Counted from the first letter of the stretch, positions 34,335 through 46,248 are shown. The stretch: DNA of 64,000 nucleotides from Haemonchus contortus (GCA_000469685.2 LS997566.1:21043045-21107044); one strand, 5' to 3'. The notes: a model not told the origin generated them from the letters alone. Translations and numbers: made by a program.

Positions 34335-34339
34335 TCAAC

Positions 34340-35325
34340 TGTCGCGAACGGGATGGTTGGTGGTCGTTGTACTCCGTTAGGGCGCTGATGTTTCTCCTAG
34401 CCACGCGTTACAAGGCGGTCCTGCTACAGGCCACCCCGATCGCGGAGAGAGAGCGGGAAGCTGTGTGTCGTAGGTGCGTTGCTATCAAATGGTGTGGCAT
34501 CCACTGCCTTCTCCCCTTTTGTACCTGCGGGGCCACTACTTCTGCCTACCTGTACGTGCGGGTTATATATGCGTGAATATATATATATATATATCTACAA
34601 GACTACATGAGCATGTATGTATATGCGTATACTTCTACTAATAAACTATTGACTATTGTAACTATGATTAAAAGAAAGGAAATGTGATACGAAAGCATGT
34701 GCCCGTAATCACGGCTATTACGACATACGACATACACGAACGGATATTACGTTTATCTTCATACAACACGTAAGTGCGAAAGTGACTTAAGGGACAAGCT
34801 CCTACCTCATTAGGGGTCGTCGGCACTCTCTGCCCTCGGGGAAGGAAAGCGACGCGGTGTCCGCAGACGTGTGTCATGCGCGGACCGCTCCTTTCCGCGG
34901 CCCCGAGTTCCTTCGCTGACCCGAGGCTCCATGGTGCTCCAAACAATCCCGAGCTGCTTATGCCCACAGCCGTCCGGCGACGGCTGGCAGCTCTTTCTCT
35001 CCATCCTCCAGCTCGCACCCTGGAGCCTCTTTTATCTCCTTTCCTTGGCAGTGCGATCTCTTGAGTGCCTCCGGTCCCTTCTGAGTCGAGGTTACACGAT
35101 AACGATGGAATTGGGAGAAGACGACACACGAAATGGAAAACCGACCGCTCGGTGCTTTGACATGGCATAAGAACGAAAGGTGTTGAGTGCACACTCGGCG
35201 CCACGCCCATGCCACGTGGCAATCGATGACGACGGCGCAATCGATGGTGACAGTGCTGCGCGTCGGTTAGTATGTACGCGGTGCAGTGACAGCCCAGATG
35301 TAATGAAGTCGTGGGCTTCACGACA
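34340..35325 (-). repeat. 3' LTR of the BEL/Pao element
   Basis: This 986-bp LTR starts with TG and ends with CA. It appears identical to the other LTR except for two extra bases in an AT microsatellite near 34580. Confidence 0.9.
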
Positions 35326-35879
35326 CTGGGGGCGACAACGACGAGAAGCCGCCCCTGCGACAGGAGCATCGAGTGCCGCTTACCTACAAACGACAAACCA
35401 GTTATTACCGACGACTACCGGATGGGCCTAGGTTGACGTGTGTTCCCGTAACTCACACGTGTGCAGGAGCTTGAGGGTCAGGGATTATATTGCTTCAGGG
35501 ACATACAATGCTTACACTAAATAAGAAATGGAATACATACAAAAGTGTATGCGAAAAAGAATGGATCATAATATATCTCGACTTCACTTGTGGCCACGTG
35601 ATGTTGTTACGTGAGTGCGACTGCTTGTTGTTGTTGCGAATCGACGACGTTGAACCAAACCAATGAAGACGAGTGACGTTGCGGGTAAATTCGGAAGTGA
35701 GCAGGAATAATCCTACTCGAGGGTCGAATTTGTGAGGGGGAGATTTTACCTCACGACTGCGAAAGAACCCCAGGGTCGACAAAAAAGGCACGTGGAAAAC
35801 CCAGGACAAGCGAAACAAAATAAGCGGTCTCCCGCCGCTTCCCCAAGGAATGTGCATGATGCACCACACTGTTCTTACT

Positions 35880-36518
35880 TTACGTGCAAAAGGTTGAACG
35901 ATGATGTTTCAGGCGACAGCCCTTGCACATAAGAGTACTTGCGCAATGCTCCACACGCTGGACTGCCCCACACGTAAAACAGCCACCCCTCTCTGCGTTG
36001 ATCTCAATACGCTGCTTGAGACTGGGGTAGTTTCTACAGCTAGATGTGTAATGAAGATACCCGCAAAGGAAACATCTCGTACTTGAGGGTTCCCCTGCCG
36101 GATACAACGGCTTTGCTACGTGCGGGCGCTGCTCCACTCCCTCTACGCGGCCATACTCCTCCGTGGGAGGAGCCTGGGGGCGAGCCGGCAAATCCCTAGC
36201 GCGCTGTTGTATTTGCGCCTCTGCTTGTGCCCCGTGCGGCGTGTGCTGGTGGTAGTGCACTAGCGCGTGACTGCGTAGAAGCTGTGCGAGACTGCGAGGT
36301 GGATGAAGGCCTACGCTCATGCTGATGTTGCTGCGATTACTGAGCTTGATCTCTTTGCTAAAGAGGTGGATGCGGCGTGCCAGGGTATTGCTCAAGTTGT
36401 CCCTGTTGTACTTCAGGGAACTGCGATTCTGCGTGCTCCTCGCCATGAGCGCCTTCTCCAAATGAACGGTAAGACATTTCGAAAGCTTCGGCAAGGTCAA
36501 TCCCGATGGTATGCACAC
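35880..36518 (-). CDS. BEL/Pao gag C-terminal part with zinc knuckles
   Basis: This 212-codon minus-strand frame ends in paired Cys/His clusters: CFLCGYLHYTSSC, then CFTCG...C and CKGCRLKHH...C. This is the BEL/Pao nucleocapsid arrangement for packaging RNA. Upstream is a Gln/Pro/Ala-rich stretch. The N-terminal capsid portion of gag is not clearly readable in the 36519-38230 interval; fragments on both strands there are uncertain. No protease or reverse transcriptase follows before the LTR. Confidence 0.7.
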   Translation of the reverse strand: MCIPSGLTLPKLSKCLTVHLEKALMARSTQNRSSLKYNRDNLSNTLARRIHLFSKEIKLSNRSNISMSVGLHPPRSLAQLLRSHALVHYHQHTPHGAQAEAQIQQRARDLPARPQAPPTEEYGRVEGVEQRPHVAKPLYPAGEPSSTRCFLCGYLHYTSSCRNYPSLKQRIEINAERGGCFTCGAVQRVEHCASTLMCKGCRLKHHRSTFCT

Positions 36519-38229
36519 AATTACCTCAAATGGCGTAGTATGACGCTGCGGATGTTAGTGGCGGACTACGCGATACGACCCGAAGCAGTAGGTGCAAGTG
36601 CAGTAAAAGTGCAAAGGAAATGTCGAAATGTCTCGATGGAAGTGCGTGGAAGAAAGAAAAGGAAAAATGGTACCGATGATTTGGTCAGTGCGTCAGTTAT
36701 TAATGACATAGATGTCGTTCGTTGGCGGTGATAAAGGAAAGGATAGAGAAGATAAGATAGGAGCAAAAAAGGTGGTTAAATATGATGGGTGAATACTTAT
36801 ATCATTATGAAACGGTTTAGCGCTAAAACTGCGCTTTTGAAGAAAATGGATGAAATAATGATATGAAGCCTGAAAAGGCTTAGTACCGTCGCACAGTGTG
36901 AAACTGCGAAAAAATAACTACGCAGCTAATGATTCGGACAATTATGACGCTGTGATAACGTAGGAAAGTGCGTCTGTTAACAGATAATACGTTAAATTGT
37001 GACATTTGATAGGCAGCGTAAATTGGCTGCGTAACTAGTGTGACAAAATGACTGTGCGTTAAAAAATGTGCATGAGAGGAAGAATGTGCGTGTAAAATGT
37101 TGTAAGTGCGCACGCAACAATGAGAAGAGAAGAAGGAAAGTGCGATACAATATGAAAAATAACTTGACAAGAATGAACTTGTATAGGAACGACATCAATG
37201 GCACTGCGAAATAAAAAATACAAACTAGAAAAGCTAACACAACTGTGCTACCTGACCAATCCATCGTCCTTGCAATAGAAGAGAGAAGAATATAAGAATA
37301 CCATGTCGTAAGCCAGCAAAATAGTGAATAACAAGTCGCTGAAGTTGAAAGTGCGAAGATGACATCGATTTCGCAGCGTGCGTGTGATCAACTCGTACAA
37401 AGCGAACATATCGCCAACGATCAGTTAGGGATGAACTTGTACTGAGCCTTGCGACTCGAATAGGTTGCGTTCTCTGCGGCAGCTGTGCTGTTGATCTTTC
37501 TACTGCCTGTGCAAGTCTGATGTGCGAATACGTTCACCTGAATCTGCAAAAGAGTGCAAATGCGCTATTATTCGCATAGGAAGTTTTCCACTTCGCATGC
37601 GAGCATCTGCGGATGAAACTTACCAACGGACTACTACAGATCTTTACTACAAGCCTTGGTGGCGAGCGACTTTTAGGCAACTTTCGCCAGCGATAAGAAC
37701 ATCGTCGTCCTGCCAGATGTTACCGGCCTCGTTTCAAGAGTTCCGAGCAGCAAGCGGCCTCCTCCAAGATGGTCTGGAGGGCACGGATAAACTCTTCATT
37801 GTGAATATCGCATTTTCTAACTTGAAACCTACTATAAAATCTAAACTATTAACTACGGCTAAGAAGGTATGATGTTATACTACGACATATGACGCTGCGT
37901 AGATGTTCGACAACGTGCCTGAACACTTCTTGTCAGCTGCCAAGAAGGTGGCACACGTCAGCAGTCAACAGCAATTCACTCCTACATGGATTGGCCAGAT
38001 CCTGCGAAGTATTACCTGTAATTGCCGTGAGGACCTTCATTAGCTTATACTCGCACACGATGATGTTACCGTGGTCGGCAGAAGATAGTAGCTATCAAAC
38101 CTGAATCTAACCTGGAGAAGGCAATCGTGGGGGTAGCCTCCCACGATGAGCAATACACCTACAAACACAACAGCCCTGCTAACGATGGAACTACGATGAA
38201 AGTGCGAAAAACAGAACCAACATTGAATC

Positions 38230-38699
38230 TGCGGGCAGGGTTGCACCCCCTAATGTGCAACCTCGGTCGCCCGGGGTCTCACCCAGGCGGCTTCACAGAA
38301 CGACCGGCTCATCTAGGACTGTAGTCAGGGACCAACAATGTGGCCCCAACGGACCGGAGCTGCAGTCTAAAGCCAAGGCGAGGTCTCCCCATGCCTACAA
38401 GCGTTGACCTTAGCAGGGTAATTCTCCCGCTCCCTAGTTCCCAGGATGGGCCGTGTGCTTCACATGGCGACTGGTGCCACTCCAGCTTCCATGATCCACA
38501 CAGAGCCACTAGGTTGGTAAGATAGGCCCCTTCGCACTCCCTTCGCGGCGACCACTGTTGACACCCCGGATTATGCGAGCCGTTCCGTTGGCGCGTCTGT
38601 GTGATGTCCGGCTTCCTCGGTCGCCCATCAGCGCAACAAGGTTCGATCACTAAGGCTAGACGTGTGTTGCCACACGCCTAACCCCAGTCCGATGCACCA
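38230..38699 (-). other. GC-rich leader of the LTR element
   Basis: This is the 470-base region directly inside the 5' LTR (minus orientation). It is GC-rich, unlike the rest of the element, and contains a stable hairpin GGTTGCAC-ATTAGGG-GTGCAACC near 38240. It may be the packaging leader; I see no convincing ORF. Confidence 0.45.
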
Positions 38700-39683
38700 T
38701 GTCGCGAACGGGATGGTTGGTGGTCGTTGTACTCCGTTAGGGCGCTGATGTTTCTCCTAGCCACGCGTTACAAGGCGGTCCTGCTACAGGCCACCCCGAT
38801 CGCGGAGAGAGAGCGGGAAGCTGTGTGTCGTAGGTGCGTTGCTATCAAATGGTGTGGCATCCACTGCCTTCTCCCCTTTTGTACCTGCGGGGCCACTACT
38901 TCTGCCTACCTGTACGTGCGGGTTATATATGCGTGAATATATATATATATATCTACAAGACTACATGAGCATGTATGTATATGCGTATACTTCTACTAAT
39001 AAACTATTGACTATTGTAACTATGATTAAAAGAAAGGAAATGTGATACGAAAGCATGTGCCCGTAATCACGGCTATTACGACATACGACATACACGAACG
39101 GATATTACGTTTATCTTCATACAACACGTAAGTGCGAAAGTGACTTAAGGGACAAGCTCCTACCTCATTAGGGGTCGTCGGCACTCTCTGCCCTCGGGGA
39201 AGGAAAGCGACGCGGTGTCCGCAGACGTGTGTCATGCGCGGACCGCTCCTTTCCGCGGCCCCGAGTTCCTTCGCTGACCCGAGGCTCCATGGTGCTCCAA
39301 ACAATCCCGAGCTGCTTATGCCCACAGCCGTCCGGCGACGGCTGGCAGCTCTTTCTCTCCATCCTCCAGCTCGCACCCTGGAGCCTCTTTTATCTCCTTT
39401 CCTTGGCAGTGCGATCTCTTGAGTGCCTCCGGTCCCTTCTGAGTCGAGGTTACACGATAACGATGGAATTGGGAGAAGACGACACACGAAATGGAAAACC
39501 GACCGCTCGGTGCTTTGACATGGCATAAGAACGAAAGGTGTTGAGTGCACACTCGGCGCCACGCCCATGCCACGTGGCAATCGATGACGACGGCGCAATC
39601 GATGGTGACAGTGCTGCGCGTCGGTTAGTATGTACGCGGTGCAGTGACAGCCCAGATGTAATGAAGTCGTGGGCTTCACGACA
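38700..39683 (-). repeat. 5' LTR of the BEL/Pao element
   Basis: This 984-bp LTR appears identical to 34340-35325 apart from the AT-repeat length. The open frame that runs through it on the minus strand (39026-39691) has no recognisable domain. Confidence 0.9.
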
Positions 39684-39688
39684 TCAAC

Positions 39689-40544
39689 CAACGTTTTCTC
39701 GCCAGAGTGATATAGAAATTACACTTCGTCTGATGAATCTTCAACAGTTTCTTCCACTTTTTTCCTTCCCTACTGATCCTTCATTTTTAACTTTTATTTA
39801 CTCCACTTTCATCATTAGGTGCCATGAATCACATTGTTGAAATTTTTCGGATTTCTTTTAGGTGGCATGCGTGATTTTTGGCATATTGGTAACATGCATG
39901 GAAATATTCTGCTTCGTGTTATTGCCATCAGTGCCGAGTAGGTTTCAATGTTTGCACCTATTTCAAGATATTTCTCAGTTGTGAATGTAAACAGCCGCAA
40001 ACACGTGGTTTCGGGAATCAAATTCCGATTTCAACGCTTTTCGGAGATTGAACTAGTTGAGTCCGCCTGATATAGAGCTAAGCGGATGGAGGCTCTTCAT
40101 GAAATGGGATCGGTCTTGTTTTAGCTGGCGAAAATCGGGTGACAACAGGCTAGAGTAATGGAAAAAAGCGGAAACTGTGTCAGACTACCTGGCTTAGGTC
40201 AGGCTTTCTTCCTTCTAAACCATTATCGAAATGTCCGGAGTCGAACGTCAGAAAAGAACATTATTCTTTTCTTGCAACTGATTTACCAGTTATAATTACA
40301 AAGTTTTTCCGCTGTCTACATATTTCTACATGTTTCATTCCCCATTTACCCCTCATGAAGCACTTTTCGAGCACTAGAATAGATCTCCAACTTTACTATT
40401 CAGAGGTAAAGGGTCGAATTCTTTAGTGAGTTTAGTGAGTTCCAAATGTATATAGAAACTTCCAACAAAATGTGTTACCGCTGACTACACTCTTCAACGT
40501 TTACCACTATTCCACATTACTTCTCGTAAATGGGTAACGGAATT
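39689..40544. other. Unassigned DNA ending in a cytosine run
   Basis: I see no gene here. It ends in a run of about 18 cytosines at 40543-40560, which may be unreliable in length. Confidence 0.4.
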
Positions 40545-40960
40545 CCCCCCCCCCCCCCCCTATCGCGGCATTCTCCCTTGCGGCATGCGGCAAATGCCAC
40601 TGCAATTACCGTACTCACCCCGCCTCCCGCCAATCGATAAGACGCGATATTTTTCCCTGACTGGCTTGCTTTTTCATTGGATTTTATCGTTTTTTTCTTC
40701 TGTTTCTTTTCAGTTTACATGTTTATTAGACTTGATTAATTAAAATGACTTCTCCCATATAAAAGACAATCAAGATCGCAATGGAATTGAAAAGAGCGGT
40801 CAGCCAATTCAAATAATTAAAGGACTCCCGATCTCACCAATTGCGCGCTCCAATCTTCCATCGCAATCCTGCGATAGGCGGCGGGTGCGACGTGTGCGAC
40901 GCAGTGTTAGGGGAGAAGTTCCCGGACCCCTCGTGAATATACATTGTGTGGATGGTTTTT
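40545..40960. repeat. Dispersed repeat, inverted relative to 14790-15180
   Basis: It shares GCGGCATTCTCCCTTGCGGC, CGCCAATCGATA, GAAAAGAGCGGTCAGCCAATTC and CAATTGCGCGCTCCAATCT-type blocks with the 14790-15180 copy in inverse order and orientation. It is non-coding and lies just upstream of the membrane protein gene. Confidence 0.8.
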
Positions 40961-41032
40961 AGACGTAACTGACTTCAAAGTTATTCATTGCTGTAGTAAA
41001 CTATACTGTAGCAGTAGCAACGTTCAACGGTA

Positions 41033-44000
41033 ATGTCTACGGCACTATCTCCTCCTTTCAGTAAGTTCCGATTGATCGGACATTCTTTCTTCACAATGAG
41101 GTGAATGCAAAGGAAAAATTTCGTATGAGATTGTCAGCTACTACCCCATTTAATAAAGTTTGTTTACCACTTCTGCTCAAGCGTGGGATCTGCTGACGCT
41201 AGAATTTTTTTCACTCCCATACCTAGAACAGAATGAAGGCGTTGAGGGCCGTGCTCTCATGGTCAGAAAAATCCACGTTCTTAGGATCTGAGGACATTTA
41301 TGGAGAAAACAGGGCAAACTTCAAACATGCCGCTTTTGGGACACTGCATTATGTACTGCACTATCAATCCTGCTATTCTGGTCGATTTGTTGAAGCTTTC
41401 TCAGTTCTGTTCTGTTTGCTTAAAGAAATGGGTGTCTGGATGTCAGATTACATGTGATGGGAAATGAATAGATGTGCTAGAACAGTTTACATGAAAGCTT
41501 AGAGGGACGTTCTAAATGAAGAAGCGAAGAGTTTTTGAAGAGGACCACTAAATACGGTCATCTCTCCGTATATCTTGAAAATTCCACGTGCTGCTGCAGC
41601 AAAAACTTACCCAAATGTTCAGGAGGAGTATGACCACTGCCAAACGTTACTTAAAGGCTGTGAGATTCGAAGAAAATCGCTGATCAGCAGAAAGCACATG
41701 TTCGCGAAGTTGTGTTTGGAATGGGGTATAGTCGTCACACTTCTGTAACGTTGTACTGGCCTATTCTCACCCCAAAGCCACGCCTACCCACGTTATGCGT
41801 TCAACACCAGAGCACTTTTCGCAGATTGAATATTGAAGATTTCTGTAACTTTCACAATCCTGCTGGCTAAAATTGTGCCGTAGATAAGTCTGAAATGAGT
41901 TCGAGTCTCCTCTTCACGTCCGGAGTAGAGATCACTAATCGAAGGAGTTGCGACAATTGTTCTAGGTATGAAATAAAAATAAATTCGAAGGATTGCCTTA
42001 GAGTAGTGAAAAGCAATGAATGGTAATCATTCAATCAGTGAATTTTTTCCAGGATGGATACTGATACCACTCGCTTCCTTGATGTTACTGTTACTGATAG
42101 CAGGGTGTGCAACACTTAGAGCACCTATTATTATTACTTTCATGATATTCAATGTGAGTTTTTTTGGATTTCGCCTCTCTTATGCAGTGGGGTCCAGTTA
42201 TGTCACCTATCATATCATCAGCATACCCATCCTGCCGCCTGTACTTCCTACCAAATCCGAAAGCTCTGGGTCCACGGGGATAGGAGTTACGATTTTCTGC
42301 TCAACATTTATCTCACATGCACCCCGCCCACTTTGAGCGAGTCTGGTCCTGGACAAACAGACGGTTACACATGCACCACACATACACATGCAAGCACAGA
42401 GCAGCGCGTTATATATGTAGTAGTATATCAAAAAACAGCTGTGGCCTTAAATGTAACAACAGCTCTTCGAATTTCAGATGTTGCTAAAAATCCCAATATT
42501 CGTTGTGATTTATTTCACAACATATACACTGGTATCGTATGACTACCCCAACGAACCTCCTCACGGTAACTGCTATCAATGCTGGCTCTACAGACAGTGT
42601 ACGTGTAATCTTTCGAACTTTTTTAGTGATGTCTTACTTGTGTACTATCTAGAGACTCCTGCGATTCTTAAAAGTTTCCGGGGGCATGAATTTGTATTAT
42701 TAAGGAAAGATATTGAATTTAGCTACGGATTCTCCCACATCCATTCTAAGGGCATAATTAGATCATGCATCAGAAAAACTGTAAGACTGAAAATACTGCT
42801 TCGGAACGATTTTCTTCATTCCGAGACAATTTTAGTTGTAGTTTTGTTATATATCTATATTTTCTTGTTGGAAGGAGGTAAGATATCGGCAAATGGCGCA
42901 CTATTGCACCTATGTTCCAGGAACCCAAATCCCAGCTCGCCAGCAGCATGATCTAACGGGCTAAGTATTCTTCCCTCTCTCTGGAGTGGATTATTGGCCC
43001 TCTTCCGATAGGTACATTGGATAGCCACCGCAGATCATTGCAAAGGCCACGCATTCGAAATATGACTGGCCCCAAAAGGCTCAAGTCGTGTATTTCATTT
43101 ATTATTATGTAATATCATAATGGAGGAGGAGGTGCTGTAGTGGCAAGTGGCGCACTTTCGCGCACGTGTGATCACGGGTTCAGATCCCGTATCGATTCTT
43201 GCCTTATACTTACGTCTCGCCGGGGTCTTTTAGTCGGTACTAGACTCGCCTGAATATAAAAGCTGACGTGTACCACCACAAATCGTTGTATATGCCATAT
43301 ACGCATTTAATATGCCATGAAGATTCTGAGTGGAACTTGAATATGGGAGCGCGTCACTCAGACGGGATTGTCAACGCCCAGAGACTTCATCCTTCATCCT
43401 TTATATGTTCTACTACTGGAAGATTAAAGATTTGTAGCATTTCATATCACTCGTTCTTTTTTCTCATATTTCCCCTCCTCATTCTCGGAGGGTCAAGGGC
43501 TGAGATGTCATATCAATCCCTACAGGGATCTGGTAAATGGAATTAACCCGCGTATGCCAATCGCTCAACGACCCTTTCATTCGTACTACTTCAGTACAGA
43601 AACAATACTCAACAATGCATGTGATCGGTGATCTGTGAAGAAATGCTTGAAAGTTATTTCGTGACCGATTTTTTCAGCTGTCGGCTTTCTCTGGGCTGGC
43701 CTTATCATGTCCTTCGCATGCGTGATATCTGATGGATTCCTCACTACAGGTCTAAGGAAGCTTCGATTGCTTGGTCGAGGAGTGACGACAGTCGTGTAAG
43801 TATAAAATCATTGTTTTCTATGATTCTGTGCATCTTTACAAAAAGTTAAAAGCGTCTGCCGTCCACTGGAATGGCAGCATGGACAGCAAATGAGGCCAAG
43901 ATGCAGCAGTGATTGGGAACCCTCTAGTAGTTTCAGCATTTGATCCCTTGTATGGTGTTCGTTCAATTCCTGATAAAAACGTGAGGAGAGCTGACTTTTA

Positions 44001-44654
44001 TGATCTGCTTCTGGTCCATTTCTCTGATTATTATCCAGTGCATTGGCCCTCAATCATCAGATGCTCCTCCTCTGTGGCGGTCAAATGGGGAGCTTTCGTA
44101 GAAGTGTAGTCGAGTCGATGAACTAAGAAGTAAGGTACTGCTACGTACATCTACTGCCTGCAGAATACAATTCGGCCTACATAACTTTCTTAATGAAAAA
44201 GAAAGGGAAAAACAGCGTTTGTGGTCAAAAGACCGAGTTTGTCCAGATGAATAGCTCGTCATGGACCATCCACCCTTTAGCGATCAGTTTGGATCACTTC
44301 GTAGGTTGGTTGAGTAAGCAATCCCACACAACTACTTCGTTCTTGGATTGATAACTGCTACACGAAATAAGACAACATTAAATTTCATTTTTACACGTAT
44401 GCGAGAGAATTACTTTCAGCATGGGACGACAGCACTGCCATCGTCAACATCCTGTCGTCATAGAAGCACCGCGACAAGTCATCTATACTACTCCAGCCAG
44501 TACGGGTGTAGTGTATACAGGCACTCCTGTATACCAGACTCCTGCGTATCCAGTGGCACAGCCTTCCGTCTACCTACAAGCCCAGTACCCTACGGCACAA
44601 GCAACTGCTCCAGCTGTTACAACACCTCAAGCTCCACCTGAATACAAACCTTGA
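41033..44654 (+). CDS. Small multi-spanning membrane protein with PPxY tail
   Basis: Five exons join in phase to 189 residues: 41033-41060 (donor CA|GTAAGT), 42053-42153, 42478-42565, 43678-43795 and 44420-44654. Acceptors are TTTTTTCCAG, ATTTCAG, TTTTTTCAG and TACTTTCAG. Three or four hydrophobic spans follow a short start: WILIPLASLMLLLLIAG, then IIITFMIFNMLLKIPIFVVIY, and FLWAGLIMSFACVI. The tail has repeated Val/Tyr/Pro/Gln units and ends APPEYKP, a PPxY motif that binds WW domains such as those of Nedd4-type ligases. I do not recognise the family; a role as a membrane adaptor or trafficked protein is a guess. Introns are long for this window (up to 1.1 kb). Confidence 0.7.
43125..43275 (+). 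repeat. tRNA-derived (SINE-like) repeat, copy C
   Basis: It has the A-box-like GGTGCTGTAGTGGCAAGTGG and B-box GGGTTCAGATCCC, then a non-tRNA tail ending in AATATAAAAGCTGACG. It lies in the intron between exons 3 and 4 of the membrane protein gene. Confidence 0.65.
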
Positions 44655-45659
44655 AATGAATTTTTGTAAAAAGAGTTGCCATTACTTCCCTACGCTAGTT
44701 AACAACAGGCGAAAGCTAACTCTGTCAAGAGAGAATGATTTGGCTTATAGCAGATCCGTAACCAATAGTTATAATGGAAAATCCTTATGGAAGCAAAGTA
44801 AGTCGACTGCGCCCAAGGGAGAGTGGGCGAAGCGCAATGACGAGATACGCCGCACTTTGCACCCGTCACTTCTATTCCGTCTTATCTACTACTCAGCTCC
44901 ACCTATTGCTCCCTCAGTGATGTTTTGTCAACCAGAGTGTCTGCACATCACAATCGAAATATTTTTCCAACGAAGAATTTGATATTTGATGAGGACTAGC
45001 TGAGGTGAAAGTTGATTTGTAGGACGTCAAATGCCTCCAGTGCTCTTCTAAGGAGAAAGCAAGCAGCATCAATGTAATTCTGTCATCCCTCAACGATTTC
45101 TTCACTGAATTCATTCAGCGCTGAGTTGCGTTGCAAACAGTAGAGATCTACCTGTTGCAGTGATAGGAATGCGAACGGTTCGACTGCTTTTGATGAATTG
45201 CCCCATGAACAAAGATGCTTCGTTTGAAACTTAGTCCAAAACATTAGAAGGTTTAGTCAAAAATGGAAAATGGTTGATCTTCGAAGGACTTGTTCAGTCC
45301 AGAGTTCCAAGAAATGTTCACAATCACAAAGCGAAGCCTGTGGCGTATCCTAAAAAACGACATGCACTAGGCAGCCCAACCTTTTTTGCTGTCAGTGTTT
45401 CCTGCAAACTTTACATTTCCCTTTGTGCTTCCACGAGAGTGCACGTAATCGAATACTTCTACAGTCTTGAATGGACAGTAGAATGCGTGGCGAATCCCAG
45501 ATAAACCGATCAGCACTGATCACTTGAACTTTCATCTTTTCTGATGATAATAAATGTGGCTTTTACATAACCGGTAAACATGAAATCTGGGAATCCTACG
45601 TGAATAGCACGTCACCTATGATTTATGTAAGAAGAGAGGATTGCTGCTAGATGATTCTA
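44655..45659. other. 3' flank of membrane protein gene, no gene seen
   Basis: Open frames at 44656-44982 and 45274-45504 lack motifs or splice support. I see nothing else here. Confidence 0.35.
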
Positions 45660-46248
45660 TTAGGTTGATGCATAATTATTGCGGATTTTTTCGCGGCCTT
45701 TTTTCTCTCGATAAAGTTTTAATATTGAGTTCGGGTCTTTTCTAGAAATGATCTACTGGATTTCCTCTACAAGAATATTCTCAAGAAACCCTCCGCATAC
45801 TCGCGGAATTAGGCTTAACTACTCCGAGAAAGATTGGAAGGTGGCACAGTCATTCCGCGATCTCAGTAACTTTTCGACGATCGAACAATCAGCCAAAGCC
45901 AACCAAGAAATGGGATCTGCTCCTAAATCTGCCATATTCACCAGCAGAAACTTTTATGGATTATCTCGTCAACCGTTCATCGAAAAAATGGCTAGAGAAT
46001 AGAGGTTACGTCGATTTGGATGACTTGATGGCCGATGTCAAGGCGTGGATCGCCCGTAAGGATCAAAACTTCTTCGCTTTTGGGATCCGACTAACTAATC
46101 AATGGGAAGCAGTGCTTGACGTAGATGGTGAATAAGTTCCGGAGTAATTATTTGAATATGTCTTTGCTTACTATTTCTATAGTTTCTTTAAGTAAAATTT
46201 GCTGGAAAAAATCCGCAATAAATCCGCAATAATTATGCATCAACCTAA
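45660..46248 (+). mobile_element. Mariner-derived element with TA duplication
   Basis: Terminal repeats TTAGGTTGATGCATAATTATTGCGGA (written in part here;start 45660) and its complement ending at 46248 are flanked by TA. Inside, the plus strand keeps only the end of a mariner transposase: WLENRGYVDLDDLM, DVKAWIARKDQNFF and a terminal VLDVDGE. It is internally deleted to 589 bp and inactive. Confidence 0.75.

Larger units (their letters stand above)
34340..39683 (-). mobile_element. BEL/Pao-type LTR retrotransposon, gag-only
   Basis: Two long direct repeats (34340-35325 and 38700-39683), both TGTCGCG...CACGACA, bound 3.4 kb of internal DNA. The insertion is flanked by a 5-bp target duplication, TCAAC (34335-34339 and 39684-39688), as usual for BEL/Pao. 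The gag zinc knuckles are on the minus strand, so the 5' LTR is the right one. Next to it, reading minus, TGGTGCATCGG could be a primer-binding site matching the 3' end of a tRNA-Gly. No pol domains are visible, so it would need an autonomous partner. Confidence 0.88.

Noticed and set aside
34668..35396. 242-codon ORF as an accessory gene of the LTR element
   Set aside because: It lies mostly inside the LTR, overlaps ORFs in other frames in GC-rich DNA, and shows no domain.
36303..36731. 142-codon plus-strand ORF in the LTR element
   Set aside because: It is largely antisense to the gag frame, which carries the recognisable zinc knuckles.
42478..42951. 157-codon continuous ORF
   Set aside because: Only the first 88 bases carry the membrane-protein frame; after the GTAACT donor the sequence loses protein character, and the exon at 43678 continues in the right phase.
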